Shown piece by piece: positions 14,401 through 19,576 of a DNA stretch of 64,000 nucleotides. Made by a program: the position numbers and the translations under genes. Every line of letters begins with the position of its first letter. Positions within the stretch are counted from its first letter, which is position 1. Where the stretch lies: the NCBI RefSeq assembly GCF_030656875.1, contig NZ_CP130943.1:3968001-4032000 (forward strand), in the 5' to 3' direction. The notes under the pieces were generated by a model. It was given only the letters and a program-made list of their open reading frames with translations. It ran no database searches and was not told the origin of the DNA. The stretch is from Prescottella sp. R16 (lineage in GTDB: Bacteria; Actinomycetota; Actinomycetes; Mycobacteriales; Mycobacteriaceae).

Positions 14401-17400
14401 TCGGGGATCAGGTCCCGGCCGGCGGCGACCGCGGCGAGCGCGGTGACGGTGCGGTACTCGAAGACGTCACGGACCGTTACCCGGTGACCGGTTGCGGCCG
14501 TGATCTTCCCGGCCAGCCGGGCCGCCGTGAGCGAGTCCCCTCCGAGGTCGAAGAAGTCCGCGGTGGCCGTGACCGCGTCGGGGTGCACGACACTGCGTAC
14601 GGCGTCCGCGATCACCGTCTCGAGCTGGCCGCGCGGCGCGCGACCGGGATCGTCGGTGCCGACCGGCACTGCCAGGGCCGCGAGCGCGCCGCGGTCGATC
14701 TTGCCGCCCGCCGTGAGCGGCAGCCTGTCCAGAACACCGATCCGGTCGGGCACCAGATGCCGCGGGAGACGATCGGACATCCACCGCCGCAGCATGTTCC
14801 GCCCCAGCCTCGACCCCGACGCCCACACCACGAGCCGGTCGCCGTCGACGTGCACGGCGGCGGCCGTAACCGCCGGGCAGCGCACGAGCACCGCTTCGAT
14901 CTCCGCCGGCTCGATCCGGATCCCCCGCACCTGCACCTGCCGGTCGATGCGGCCGACGAAGTCGAGTTGCCCGTCCGGACGCCGCCGGACCAGATCACCG
15001 GTCCGGTACATCCGGCCGGGCCCGAACACCGACGCCACGAATCGTCCCGCCGTCTCGGCGGGACGCCCACCGTAGCCGCGGGCGAGAGCCGCACCACCGA
15101 GATACAGCTCACCGACCACGCCGTCCGGAACGACCCGCAGCCGCCGATCCAGCACCGCGCACGTCGTACCGTCCACGGCCCGGCCGACCGGAACCGACGT
15201 CGCACCGTCGAGATCCTCCGGAGAGATCGGATCGCTCACGGCCGCGACGACGGTCGCCTCGGTCGGACCGTACGCGTCGAGCATCGTGCGGCCGGCCGAC
15301 CAGCGTCGTGCCACGGCGACCGGCAGGACCTCGCCGCCGGCGTCCAGTACCTGCAGGTCCGGGAGGTTCTCCGACGCGGTCGCAGCGAGGAGCACCGGCG
15401 CCGACACGACGTGGGTGATCCGTTGTGCGCGCAGCAGGTTCGCCAGTGCTTCTCCGGCGACGGAGTCCTCCGGTGCGATCACCAACGTCGCACCGGAGTC
15501 GGCGGCGAGCAAGGTCTCCTGGATCGACGCATCGAACCACGGCCCCGACAGGTGCAGTACCCGCTGCGCCGATGCCGCCGCATACCGGCTGCGGAGCGTC
15601 GAGACCAGACCCGCGACACCGCGGTGGGTGACGATCACGGGTTTCGGCCGGCCACTCGTTCCCGACGTGTGGATCACCCACGCCGGGTGGTCGGGCCGCA
15701 GCGGGCGGTTGCGGTCCGCATCGGTGACCGGGGTCGTCGCCCACCCGTCGGCGTCGAAACCGATCGCGGATGTCGTGGCCGGAAGATCGACGTCACCGGT
15801 CACGGTGAGCGCGAGGTCGATCCCGTCCAGGTGGTGTGCCAGCCGCTCGGGCGGAAGGTGCGGGTCGACCGGTACGTAGGCGGCGCCGGTCTTCGCGATC
15901 GCCCACAGTGCGACAACCGATTCCCTCGACCGCGGGGCCAGCACCGCGACGCGTGCCTCGGGCGCGGCGCCGTGCTCGATCAGCTTTCGCGCCAGCGCCG
16001 ACGAGTGGGCGTCGAGTTCGGTGTAGGTGAGATCGTCCGCCCCGTCGCGGACCGCGACGACGTCGCTCCTCGCATGTCGCGTCAGCGCCTCCGGGAGCAG
16101 CAGCACGTCGACGGTCGGCGTCGGGCCGTGCTCGACCGTGCCCTCCGGCCCGAGCGGGACGTCGCCGATCCGGCGGCCGGGATCGGATACGAGATCACCG
16201 AGCAGGCCGACGATCCGCCGATGGTGACGGTCGAGCGAATCCGGTGAGTAGCGCGTCGGATTCGCTTCGATGTCCACTCGGGTGGAGCCGTTTCCGCCGC
16301 CGGTGTAGACGGTCAGCGACAGGTCGTCCACCGGGCCGGTCGAGAGCATGCGCAGCTCCCCCTCGACGTCGCCGAACGAGTGCCGCAGCGGAAACTGCAT
16401 GATGTTGACGACGGGCCCGAACGTGCCACCGATACCCGCTCCCGCGGTACCGAGACCGAACTCGCGGAGCATCGCGTCGTACCGGAAACGCTGGTGCCGC
16501 AGGGCTCCCGTGAGGTCCACCCGGATCCGGTCGACGAGCGCGCGGACCGGCTCCTCGTGGTCGATCCGGATACGCAGCGGCACGACGTTGGAGATCGACC
16601 CTGCCGAGCGGCGCAACAGTGCGGTGGTGCGGGCGGCGACGGGCAGGCTCAGTGCTACGTCGTCGGCACCCGTCGTGCGCGCGAGATAGACGGCGAAGGC
16701 TGCGACGATCGTGGGCACGTCGGCCCCGAGTGCGGGCCCGGTGAGTGCCGCGACCGATCTGCGGGCGGGAACCGTGACCGGGCCGTCCCGGTCCGCGAAC
16801 GACACCGGTGTCGGCAGTTGCGCCGTCTTCTCGCGCCAGTACTCGCGGTCGACGTCGACGCGGGTACCTGCCTCGTACGCGTCGACCGCCCGGCCGATAT
16901 CGGCCACCGGCGCACTGGCGTCGGGGGGAGCCACCTCACCGGTGATCTGCGCGCGGTAGAGGACGGCGATGCGTGCCATCAGGATCTGGGCGGCGTAACC
17001 GTCCAGCACGATGTGGTGTGCGAAGCAGTGCAGGAAGTGCCGGTCGTCCGAGAGCCGGATCAGGGTGAAGGCCGCGAGCCGGTCCGAGAACAAGTCGATC
17101 GGTCGGGATGTTCGATCCGTCATCCATTCCAGCGCAGCAGATTCCGGGTCCTCCACGTCACCCAGATCGAGGAAGCGTGGCGCATCGTCGATGTCGACCA
17201 CCGCGGACTGTCGGACGTCGCCGGCCTGCTCCTGCAGGACGACCACCCCTGATTCACTCTCCCGCGCCGCGCGGTTACACGCATCGAGGAGCACCTTCGG
17301 CTGCAAAGGACCACGTAGATCGAGGTATTGGGCAACCGTCAGGGGGACGTCCGGATGGAGCTGCTGCGCGAGGAGAAGCGACTTCTGGGCAGGCGAAAGG

Positions 17401-17414
17401 GGGAACGGACTCAA
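1..17414 (-). CDS. Giant non-ribosomal peptide synthetase, C-terminus beyond left edge
   Basis: Assembles a peptide of at least six residues on carrier domains in the cytosol. The minus-strand frame is open from a TAG at 17517-17519 to the window edge, about 5,800 codons with no stop. The only usable start after that stop is TTG at 17412-17414, preceded by a GAGGGGG ribosome site. It leads directly into a condensation domain (LSPAQKSLLLAQQL). Order seen: C1-A1-T1-C2-A2-T2-C3-A3-T3-C4-A4-T4-C5-A5-T5-C6-A6, then the edge. HHxxxDG or close variants lie near residues 133, 1142, 2133, 3170, 4161 and 5098. Adenylation TSGSxG motifs lie near 575, 1583, 2605, 3633, 4560 and 5533. Carrier GGxSL serines lie near 956, 1951, 2985, 4006 and 4925. 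No epimerase, methyltransferase or thioesterase domain is visible. The product is unknown; a C domain at the very N-terminus may attach an acyl group or accept a chain from another synthetase. Confidence 0.97.
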   Translation of the reverse strand, partial: MSPFPLSPAQKSLLLAQQLHPDVPLTVAQYLDLRGPLQPKVLLDACNRAARESESGVVVLQEQAGDVRQSAVVDIDDAPRFLDLGDVEDPESAALEWMTDRTSRPIDLFSDRLAAFTLIRLSDDRHFLHCFAHHIVLDGYAAQILMARIAVLYRAQITGEVAPPDASAPVADIGRAVDAYEAGTRVDVDREYWREKTAQLPTPVSFADRDGPVTVPARRSVAALTGPALGADVPTIVAAFAVYLARTTGADDVALSLPVAARTTALLRRSAGSISNVVPLRIRIDHEEPVRALVDRIRVDLTGALRHQRFRYDAMLREFGLGTAGAGIGGTFGPVVNIMQFPLRHSFGDVEGELRMLSTGPVDDLSLTVYTGGGNGSTRVDIEANPTRYSPDSLDRHHRRIVGLLGDLVSDPGRRIGDVPLGPEGTVEHGPTPTVDVLLLPEALTRHARSDVVAVRDGADDLTYTELDAHSSALARKLIEHGAAPEARVAVLAPRSRESVVALWAIAKTGAAYVPVDPHLPPERLAHHLDGIDLALTVTGDVDLPATTSAIGFDADGWATTPVTDADRNRPLRPDHPAWVIHTSGTSGRPKPVIVTHRGVAGLVSTLRSRYAAASAQRVLHLSGPWFDASIQETLLAADSGATLVIAPEDSVAGEALANLLRAQRITHVVSAPVLLAATASENLPDLQVLDAGGEVLPVAVARRWSAGRTMLDAYGPTEATVVAAVSDPISPEDLDGATSVPVGRAVDGTTCAVLDRRLRVVPDGVVGELYLGGAALARGYGGRPAETAGRFVASVFGPGRMYRTGDLVRRRPDGQLDFVGRIDRQVQVRGIRIEPAEIEAVLVRCPAVTAAAVHVDGDRLVVWASGSRLGRNMLRRWMSDRLPRHLVPDRIGVLDRLPLTAGGKIDRGALAALAVPVGTDDPGRAPRGQLETVIADAVRSVVHPDAVTATADFFDLGGDSLTAARLAGKITAATGHRVTVRDVFEYRTVTALAAVAAGRDLIPELVATTADPAPAAPAQRRLWLDARARPDSTAYHVPFTLDLDGDLSVGALRDALHDVVDRHTPLRSIVRTTTDDDITWHALDPAAVLDTFRVVDCADRRDAERLADEFVSTPFTLTSEPPVRFRLYRFGPGRHVLVTVSHHIAIDGLSFGPLARDLVDAYRARLAGGAPQWPPLAVRYADYARWQSEVLDSGVRDRDLDHWRTALGDSDTRPLPVDRPGAAGPGPVGRIGCSFDAERFGRIRDVARDHDATVFTTLHAAIAVVLAAVTGSGDTVVGTVDAGRRHPDLDPLVGMFVGTLALRARVEPDTTFADLLAAVRTGDVAAFAHADTPFEEVVDLLGGRIPVQAMFSYENFTDPRIDLPGLVAVPRELPSRHARFPLEIVARDTADGGLDVEFRFDRSLLDESTVRVWAGLVDTVVAAATADPGAGVGLLLGAGTVDRGRPAVLAEALADLVAGPMRVETAPGVVVDLDSAATALAHRLVALGARPGSVVGVLLPRSVDGLVAVLAVARSGAAFLPLDPEHPPQRTAALLGDAGVRLVIASPGTDLPSGVVRIDPNEGEPGATATLPVPHPDDPAYVLYTSGSSGTPKGVVATHRGIASLATALRRAFDVGAGSRVLVAAAPVFDASVLELLLAFGTGATAVPLPPHIYGGTDLLDIVRSRRITHWFATPAVVADLEPHDLPDLRVLGLGGEAWPDGLASRWAAGRTLLNLYGPTESTVVATIATPTLAELRAPIGTPIDGTVAAVLDRRLCPVPTGVVGELYLSGPGLARGYLGRPAATASAFVASTLGSGRMYRTGDLVRRRPDGRYDFVGRADTQFQIRGMRVEPGEVEAVLVSAPAVRSAVVTVHDGVLVAYVTGHGVDPVRVRAVAAQRLPRHMVPNIVELLDRLPRTARGKIDRSALPVPRFAPAGYTPPRTPAEEIVGRIVADVLGVDGAGRDADFLALGGNSLLAARLVARLRGELGTDLDIRDVFAKPTVEALARLLTGRAADPRPALTASTETGPAPLSPAQTGLWLSNRIDRSAADNIAFAVELDGPLDVDALTAALTDVADRHPMLRTVFVDTDDGPRQVVRPTASEVRIVDTEHPARDPDAAAGIGFDLTAEPPVRVTLLRHSCDRFVLVVVAHHIVLDGLSVRPLVRDLAAAYRARMQGAAPQWAPLPLTFTDYARWHRTLLGDPDTDGSRAHRELGFWRDALSPAPAPSMLPTDRARTGGDGPAGTVPFTVPVDLHTALTKAAREYDVTVFMVVHAALAVLVHRLGGADDITIGTPVSGRGEAALDDVVGMFVGTVALRCAVDRDGTFAALLEQVRDRDLAAFAHAELPFDEITARLGVGGPSDRHPVFQVMLAYENLVPARPELPGIDTQVRELHSGRARLDLEITVREREPDMGEPAGLDGTITFARDLFDRSTVSRWAEWLVRILAAVTDDPGTVVGGIALEPSSIVDVRADAVTTAAGSLGDLFAQQVHDRPDGVAVVAADRTVSYRELDDQARRIGRVLADHGVRQGDLVALALPRSPDLVAAMIAVVGVGGAYLPLDVTQPAAHLAGIVDEADPRLVLTDGTVPLPGEILDIASASAGVSGIPDALPGPAHPGQAAYVIFTSGSTGVPKGVTVSHASALSLLANTRAGFGFGSDDVWTWFHSPAFDFSVWEIWGALATGGRLVVVDPVVARSPEEFRDLLVREHVTVLNQTPTAFGQLAAVDGEPGDLDVRTLIFGGEALAAAPIRAWLDRHPRVHAVNMFGITETTVHVTWADVGTDAPERSIIGSAIPGFRIELLDAALRPVPRGVIGEMYLSGRQVAQGYRNRPGLTATRFVAAPDGEIRYRTGDLARQRADGGFEYHGRSDRQLEVRGHRVEPGEVCAALRRIAPVTDAVVTVDEDGRLIAYVTGCAPIDDRRIVRTLRGVLPGHLVPSAVVPVPVLPLTANGKLDTAALPKPVRAPDVSLSPTRSPLEAVVRDACRDLLGTDRIDADTDFFDAGGTSLTATRLAGRLQAVTGVPVEVRDVFEHTTVRALTGLLDRRSGAPAPTSTPVPSVPAAVRGPLAPPQRRLWFLQQLDPRSASANLPFVLDLDGQVDVDALFAALRDVVDRHRSLRTGYTPDGMEQAVRAVPALAPAVVDVPDDALGSFVQELTREPFRLADGTPLRVRLYRTAPERYALVLVVHHIAVDEWSMSVLLRDLLHAYGRRADGQPVELPAPDLEYLDYARWCVDTADTGLPYWRAALDGVPPRCTLPYDRARTTPGAGPASTVRIVVDADRAAALTDTARRHRITTFMLVHAALAATLARQTGHDDVVVGTATSGRGHPVLDGTVGMFASTVPLRTPVDPAATVARFLDDVRRRDVEAFTHAGTPFETIVDALAPERTFDQHPLFQVALSVRRPTEMRAELPGLTVSVSPGPVETVQFDLHLTVTEHPDTLEFEFTYDGAVYDDTTVDGFAQRVLRFLDTAAVEPDRPVGDVDLLTTAERAALVPASGARSAPESLWQALSSGAAAAPDEVAVTGTGAKAGALTYRELVARAESLAVVLAAHGARPGTVVACVLERSVDAVVAIWAIARTGAAPATIDAANPAERIGHMLDRSDIGVGVATAERIPLLPATVTWIDPAASADGTPAEPVTSPDDPAAVVFTSGTTGRPKGVALTGRGLGALTTDLRDTFAAGPGSRVLHAATPGFDMALVEILVAGTSGATLVVADADTYAGAPLTDLAERQRVTHACLTPSVLASLDPRRLPDLRTLMLGGEQVPPGLPAAWADGRRLFNAYGPAEATAFATCAGPLAAGAPVVIGTPASEVDAVVLDRRLQPAPAGVVGELYLGGDRIAAGYLGEPGRTAERFVARADGRRWYRTGDLARWIGDDTGGFTLEFRGRSDTQTKIRGVRVEPTEIDAVLRTAPGVAAAATVVRDGALTSYVAPTGTDPAALRRYLTERLPRYLVPVAVVTVPAIPLTAHGKVDTAALPAPTAVSSMPSAPVVPVVDARERLVADVFADLLGRPVGRDDDFFTAGGDSLLATTAIARLRETTGRALPLRALFADPTVAGLARVLDDAAVADTGPAARPRPPRIPLSRSQRRLWAVRSNTGDDAYRPAVRLEFRGPLDAEALHAACRDVVDRHEALRTRIVDGPDGPSAVIDESGAPTGPATRMVLHPTGTGHTLDLTFDHLAVDGGSVGVLFGDLLTAYRARTAGRAPDWTPLPVQYADHVLWLQNRDLAADLEWWRRALDGTDAALLPTGRATGTEPETIRFTVPPAAVRRLQQWARRFGATEFMALHTVLAAVLSRLTDHDDVAVAAVVSTRRHPQIESVVGLFVETLVLRARVTPATTLDGLLAQVRDFDVAALDRADVPFDDVLAATGSAAPQVALAFQDFTPPTVRIGDLEVTATETGSAAPDFDLGFTFSRTGTGGYDAVLAVDTARVDPTVATALADQFAAALTGVRTDQPVGELPIAVTGPVSGGAAPRPATLADLFRATAAAHPDRIAVIDGHRTLTYRELDTRSDAAARRLDASAAVVDIGTSRSIDRIEMLWAAAKSGRAFGRSGPAAPAAPGREQTVDALAYVVETSGSTGVPKAVGVPHRGLAPLAAAARERYRVAPGDRVLHGYSPAFDAAMLEILLAHTSGATLVIAPDDVVAGRPLYTLLRDHHVTHFLSTPAVLAATDSDGLTDLRVVASGGEALPTELAHRWRSGRIMLDAYGPTETTVAVTVADVGEVPGGLGAPIPGTTVLVLDSRLRPVPVGGVGELYVAGAALARGYLGAPGATAARFVAAPSGLGRMYRTGDRVQVLPDGRTMLLGRTDRQVKLRGVRVEPGHVESVLLGCPQVREAAVLVRDETLIAFVAGDALSGSTVRQQVRQALVPALVPSRVHVVDTIPTTRNGKVDGARLNDLADTLTGAASRRPLTAAEEAVTRAVADILGHDVDVDADFFGSGGQSLSAVTVAGRLAAVLGRDVTARDVLQAPTLADLARTSGEHPPVPESSGPAPMAPAQRRLWLHQAGDPGSCTYNVPFVFDLHGGLDVDAFTLAVGDVVARHRPLRTVHPDADHPIVVSPNEVAVTVAADPAGADDVTEFVRQPFDLTTHPPLRVGLFRAGPTAWTLAVVVHHIAFDGGSSAPLLRDLARAYAARAGGAAPGLPPLAVDYGDYAARQTALLGDPSDPSSRASRSLDYWTGVLDGVSSRPLDLPFDRPRPARPTYRGDAVHAHLDADRHAALLELARVHGVSTFMLAHAALAVLLARCGGTDDVTVGTVVDGRDDVRLRDLVGMFVGTVALRTPVDAAQPFADFLRTVRDVDLGAVAHADLPFDDVVARLAPPRNPAHHPVFQVLLAHGHATPDLPTLPGITVRDAGTGAPPAQFDLTWDVTERPGAGGIDVRVVFATDLFDPATAARLLDMWLALLDQVCDDATTPVGDLSPGHPSDVVVPAVTSRRLPDILAGTVHRFPDRPALRDRDRRWTYRELDHEARSRAHDFHRLGVRSGDVVAITADRGADWVLDVWALTRLGAAWVPVDPRQPAERRSRILSDARAGHPDRDVAYLLFTSGSTGRPKGVAVTHSGLAALVDLQARRLGLTADSVVLQAATPTFDAAVFELLAAHAHGGELVCADDDRYAGPALQTLLGTARITHANLTPSVLRTLDADLLPTVLTIVAAGEPLPPDVTRAWARHRLHNGYGPTECTVGVTCSDPLGAGPVTIGRPLAGVVARILDTRLHPAPIGVVGELYVGGPGVARGYHGLPASTAARFVADPYGTAGTRLYRTGDLVRRRPDGEFEFAGRVDDQVQLNGIRVEPGEVDAVLSGHPDIAAAVTVPRP
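2490..5225 (-). other. NRPS module 5 (C-A-T) with degenerate C and shortened A domain
   Basis: The C motif is DHLAVDG near 4920, where the first His of HHxxxDG is Asp. In the A domain only 28 residues separate AKSG (motif A2 region) from TSGST (motif A3), against about 70 in modules 1-4. The residue before TSGST is Glu (VVETSGST). Later motifs FDAAMLE, LDAYGPTETT, MYRTGD and NGKVD are present. The pocket code by eye is D-A-L-L-A-G-A-V-A. The carrier domain reads DFFGSGGQSL near 2640. The module may be inactive or atypical. Confidence 0.8.
5230..8280 (-). other. NRPS module 4 (C-A-T)
   Basis: The C domain motif is HHIAVDE near 7895, with Glu in place of the usual Gly. The A domain has FTSGTTGRPKG near 6480-6520 and FDMALVE. 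The pocket code by eye is D-M-V-C-M-G-A-A-F (Lys assumed); the substrate is not recognised. The carrier domain reads DFFTAGGDSL near 5395. Confidence 0.8.
8285..11390 (-). other. NRPS module 3 (C-A-T), threonine predicted
   Basis: The C domain has HHIVLDG near 11005. The A domain has FTSGSTGVPKG near 9560-9605, FDFSVWE, LNQTPTAF, TLIFGGE and NMFGITETTVHV. The pocket code by eye is D-F-W-N-I-G-M-V-H (Lys assumed), which is the established threonine signature. The carrier domain reads DFFDAGGTSL near 8460. Confidence 0.85.
11395..14415 (-). other. NRPS module 2 (C-A-T)
   Basis: The C domain has HHIAIDG near 13980. The A domain has YTSGSSGTPKG near 12630-12670 and FDASVLE. The pocket code by eye is D-A-L-F-G-G-L-V-V (Lys assumed), suggesting a hydrophobic residue, but this is not a code I can assign. 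The carrier domain reads DFLALGGNSL near 11555. Confidence 0.8.
14420..17414 (-). other. NRPS module 1 (C-A-T)
   Basis: The starter C domain has HHIVLDG at about 17000-17018. The A domain has HTSGTSGRPK near 15650-15690, FDASIQE, and LDAYGPTEAT. The ten-residue pocket code, aligned by eye to GrsA, reads D-A-Q-V-D-G-A-V-V with the usual Lys assumed. I do not recognise its substrate. The carrier domain reads DFFDLGGDSL near 14540. Confidence 0.8.
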
Positions 17415-17509
17415 TCCGCACCCCCTCGCCTGCAGCAGGTACCCGACAACTCCGCGGGAAGCGACCCGACGGGTCCACGAAGCCCACCCGCACCAACCTG
17501 CGTGGCACG

Positions 17510-17586
17510 GGCAGGACTAACTTACTGTGCGAGTGCACCATTCACCACTTGAACGCCCGACCAATCAGGATTCGGGTTAGCCTGCC
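17510..17586. promoter_or_regulatory. Divergent promoter region with inverted GTTAG/CTAAC elements, possible DtxR/IdeR-type sites
   Basis: The space between the NRPS start and the DUF4012 gene holds GGCAGGACTAAC (17510-17521). It also holds GTTAGCCTGCC (17576-17586), which is its near inverse with one base missing. The GTTAGCCT core resembles half of the iron-box consensus of DtxR/IdeR repressors. Full-length match is only moderate, so iron control is a guess. Confidence 0.3.
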
Positions 17587-17617
17587 CCGGGTACGACGAC
17601 CGAAAGGGATCTCCGGC

Positions 17618-19438
17618 GTGGATCAGATCGAATCGGCTCCGGCACAGTCGGCGCAGTCGGCGCAGCCACCGGCACAGCAGTCGGCACACGGGACGCGGAA
17701 GCGTCGGCGCCGCATCGCGATCGGTGCGGGTGTCGGGCTCGCAGCGGTTGCGGCCTGGGCCGGGTACACCGCGTACGAGGCCACCCAGATCAAATTGAAT
17801 CTCGAACGAGCCGCGGACTTTTCGGTGCGCTCGAAGGATGCACTGCTGGCCGGGGACGCCACGGCCGCGGCCGACGCCGCCCGACAGGCCGACCGGTATG
17901 CCGGCGACGCACGACAGGGCACCGAATCGATCGGCTGGCGAGTCGCCGCCGCACTCCCGGGTGTCGGCGACCCGTTCCGGTCGGCACGCGAGATGACGGA
18001 CGTCGTCGGCGGGCTCACGTCGGAGGTACTGCCACCGGCGGTACGGGCCGGGGCGGCACTGTCTCCGGACCACCTCCTCCAGAGCGGCGCCCGGATCAAC
18101 GTGCAGTCACTGCGGGATGCGGCACCGGATGTCGCGGAAGCTGCTGCTGCGGCGCAGAACTGGGCCGATCGAGCCGGAGCGGTATCAGGTTCGTTCGTCG
18201 GCCCGGTCGACGACGCCCGCACCGAACTGGTGGCCCGGACCCAGGAACTGTCGTCGATGCTCGGTTCCGTGTCCACGGCCGCCGAGATCGCGCCGGCGAT
18301 GCTGGGTGCGGACGGGCCGCGCTCCTACTTCATCGGATTCCAGACGAACGCAGAGGCCCGCGGCACAGGCGGCCTGCTCGGCGGTTTCGGAGAGTTGCTC
18401 GCCACCGACGGCGCGATCCGCGTCGACGAACTGGCGAGCAACCGGGAACTGGCGGTCGACGGCAAACGCCCGCTCGATCTCGGACCCGACTTCGAGCGCC
18501 TGTACGGGCAGAGCCGCCCCACCACCGACTTCCGCAACAGCAACATCAGTTCCCACTTCCCCTATGCCGCGCAGATCTGGCAGTCGTTGTGGGAGCAGGA
18601 ATCCGGGGAGCGGGTGGACGGCGTCATCGCCACCGACCCGGTCGCGCTCAGCTATGTGCTCGGTGTCGTCGGCCCGGTGACGATGCCGGACGGAGAGAAG
18701 GTCACCGCCGACAACGTCGTCGAGCTCACCGAATCGACGGCCTATTCCCGGTTCGCCGACAACAACACCGCCCGCAAACGCTACCTGCAGACCGTCGCGG
18801 CGAAGGTCGTCGAGAAGATGACCGGGAAGATCGCGAAGCCTCGAGACCTCCTCGAAGCCCTCGGCAGGGCTGCCGGCGAAGGCCGGCTCGCCGTATGGAG
18901 TGCACACCCCGACGAGCAGGACGTGATCGCGGGAACACGACTGGGGCAGACCGTCCCGGACAGTGATGCGCCCTACGCCGGTGTCGTCGTCAACAATCTC
19001 GGCGGCAACAAACTCGACTACTACCTGCAGCGGGACATCGAATACCGGGGCGGCACCTGCACCGGCGACACCCGCAGCACCACCGTCACCGTGCGCCTCA
19101 CCAACACCCTCCCGCCCGGTGACTACACCACCTACGTCGCCGGCATGTTCGACAACCCCCGGGGCGCGCCCGCCGGCACCAACCTCACCAACCTGTCTCT
19201 CGTCGCCACCCGCGGCGCGAAACTCGACAAGGCCACCGTCGACGGAAAGCCCGGATTCGCGTTCACCGGAAACGAACTCGGCCACCCGGTCTACGACCTG
19301 CAGTTCGCCATCCCCCAAGGCGAAACCGTCGAGGTCGTCTACCATCTCACCGAGCCGGCCGTCGCCGGAGAAGCGGAAGTGGCCGTGCAGCCACTGGTGG
19401 ACGAGCCGCGGATCGCCACGGTCGTGGAACCCTGCTGA
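17618..19438 (+). CDS. DUF4012 family membrane-anchored protein
   Basis: A 606-residue protein starting at GTG with an AAAGG ribosome site 10 bases upstream. The N-terminus is Ala/Gln-rich with repeated AQS units, followed by a basic stretch (RKRRRR) and one membrane segment at about residues 32-50. That topology implies a large extracytoplasmic domain. The rest matches my recollection of DUF4012 (GADGPRSYFIGFQTNAEARG, NSNISSHFPYAA and a VTMPDG region). In actinobacteria such proteins sit beside cell-surface polysaccharide genes. Their activity is not established. The next genes are a Wzy-like polymerase and a glycosyltransferase, so a role in polysaccharide attachment or export is inferred. 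Confidence 0.85.
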   Translation: MDQIESAPAQSAQSAQPPAQQSAHGTRKRRRRIAIGAGVGLAAVAAWAGYTAYEATQIKLNLERAADFSVRSKDALLAGDATAAADAARQADRYAGDARQGTESIGWRVAAALPGVGDPFRSAREMTDVVGGLTSEVLPPAVRAGAALSPDHLLQSGARINVQSLRDAAPDVAEAAAAAQNWADRAGAVSGSFVGPVDDARTELVARTQELSSMLGSVSTAAEIAPAMLGADGPRSYFIGFQTNAEARGTGGLLGGFGELLATDGAIRVDELASNRELAVDGKRPLDLGPDFERLYGQSRPTTDFRNSNISSHFPYAAQIWQSLWEQESGERVDGVIATDPVALSYVLGVVGPVTMPDGEKVTADNVVELTESTAYSRFADNNTARKRYLQTVAAKVVEKMTGKIAKPRDLLEALGRAAGEGRLAVWSAHPDEQDVIAGTRLGQTVPDSDAPYAGVVVNNLGGNKLDYYLQRDIEYRGGTCTGDTRSTTVTVRLTNTLPPGDYTTYVAGMFDNPRGAPAGTNLTNLSLVATRGAKLDKATVDGKPGFAFTGNELGHPVYDLQFAIPQGETVEVVYHLTEPAVAGEAEVAVQPLVDEPRIATVVEPC

Positions 19439-19576
19439 CGACCGGAACCGTCTCGACAATCGACCGAATCCTCTTTCACCCCAACCGTTTGCTCGGGATG
19501 TGAAGGGCGGCCGACACCGATAAGATGTCCGAAGGATGCGGCAAGGTCCGCGCCGTACGAGCCCGTCGGGGGATCA

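Noticed and set aside
39..16247. Very long plus-strand frames (for example 2115-6611 and 12360-16247) opposite the NRPS
   Set aside because: They are antisense shadows of high-GC codons in the synthetase. They have Arg/Gly/Val-rich low-complexity content, no domains and no ribosome sites.
1..17414. Epimerisation domains or a thioesterase in the NRPS
   Set aside because: Each carrier domain is followed directly by a C domain start (for example PAPAAPAQRRLW), leaving no room for an E domain. The end of the protein is outside the window.
18185..19459. 424-residue minus-strand frame opposite the DUF4012 gene
   Set aside because: It is exactly antisense to a well-supported gene and shows no recognisable family features.
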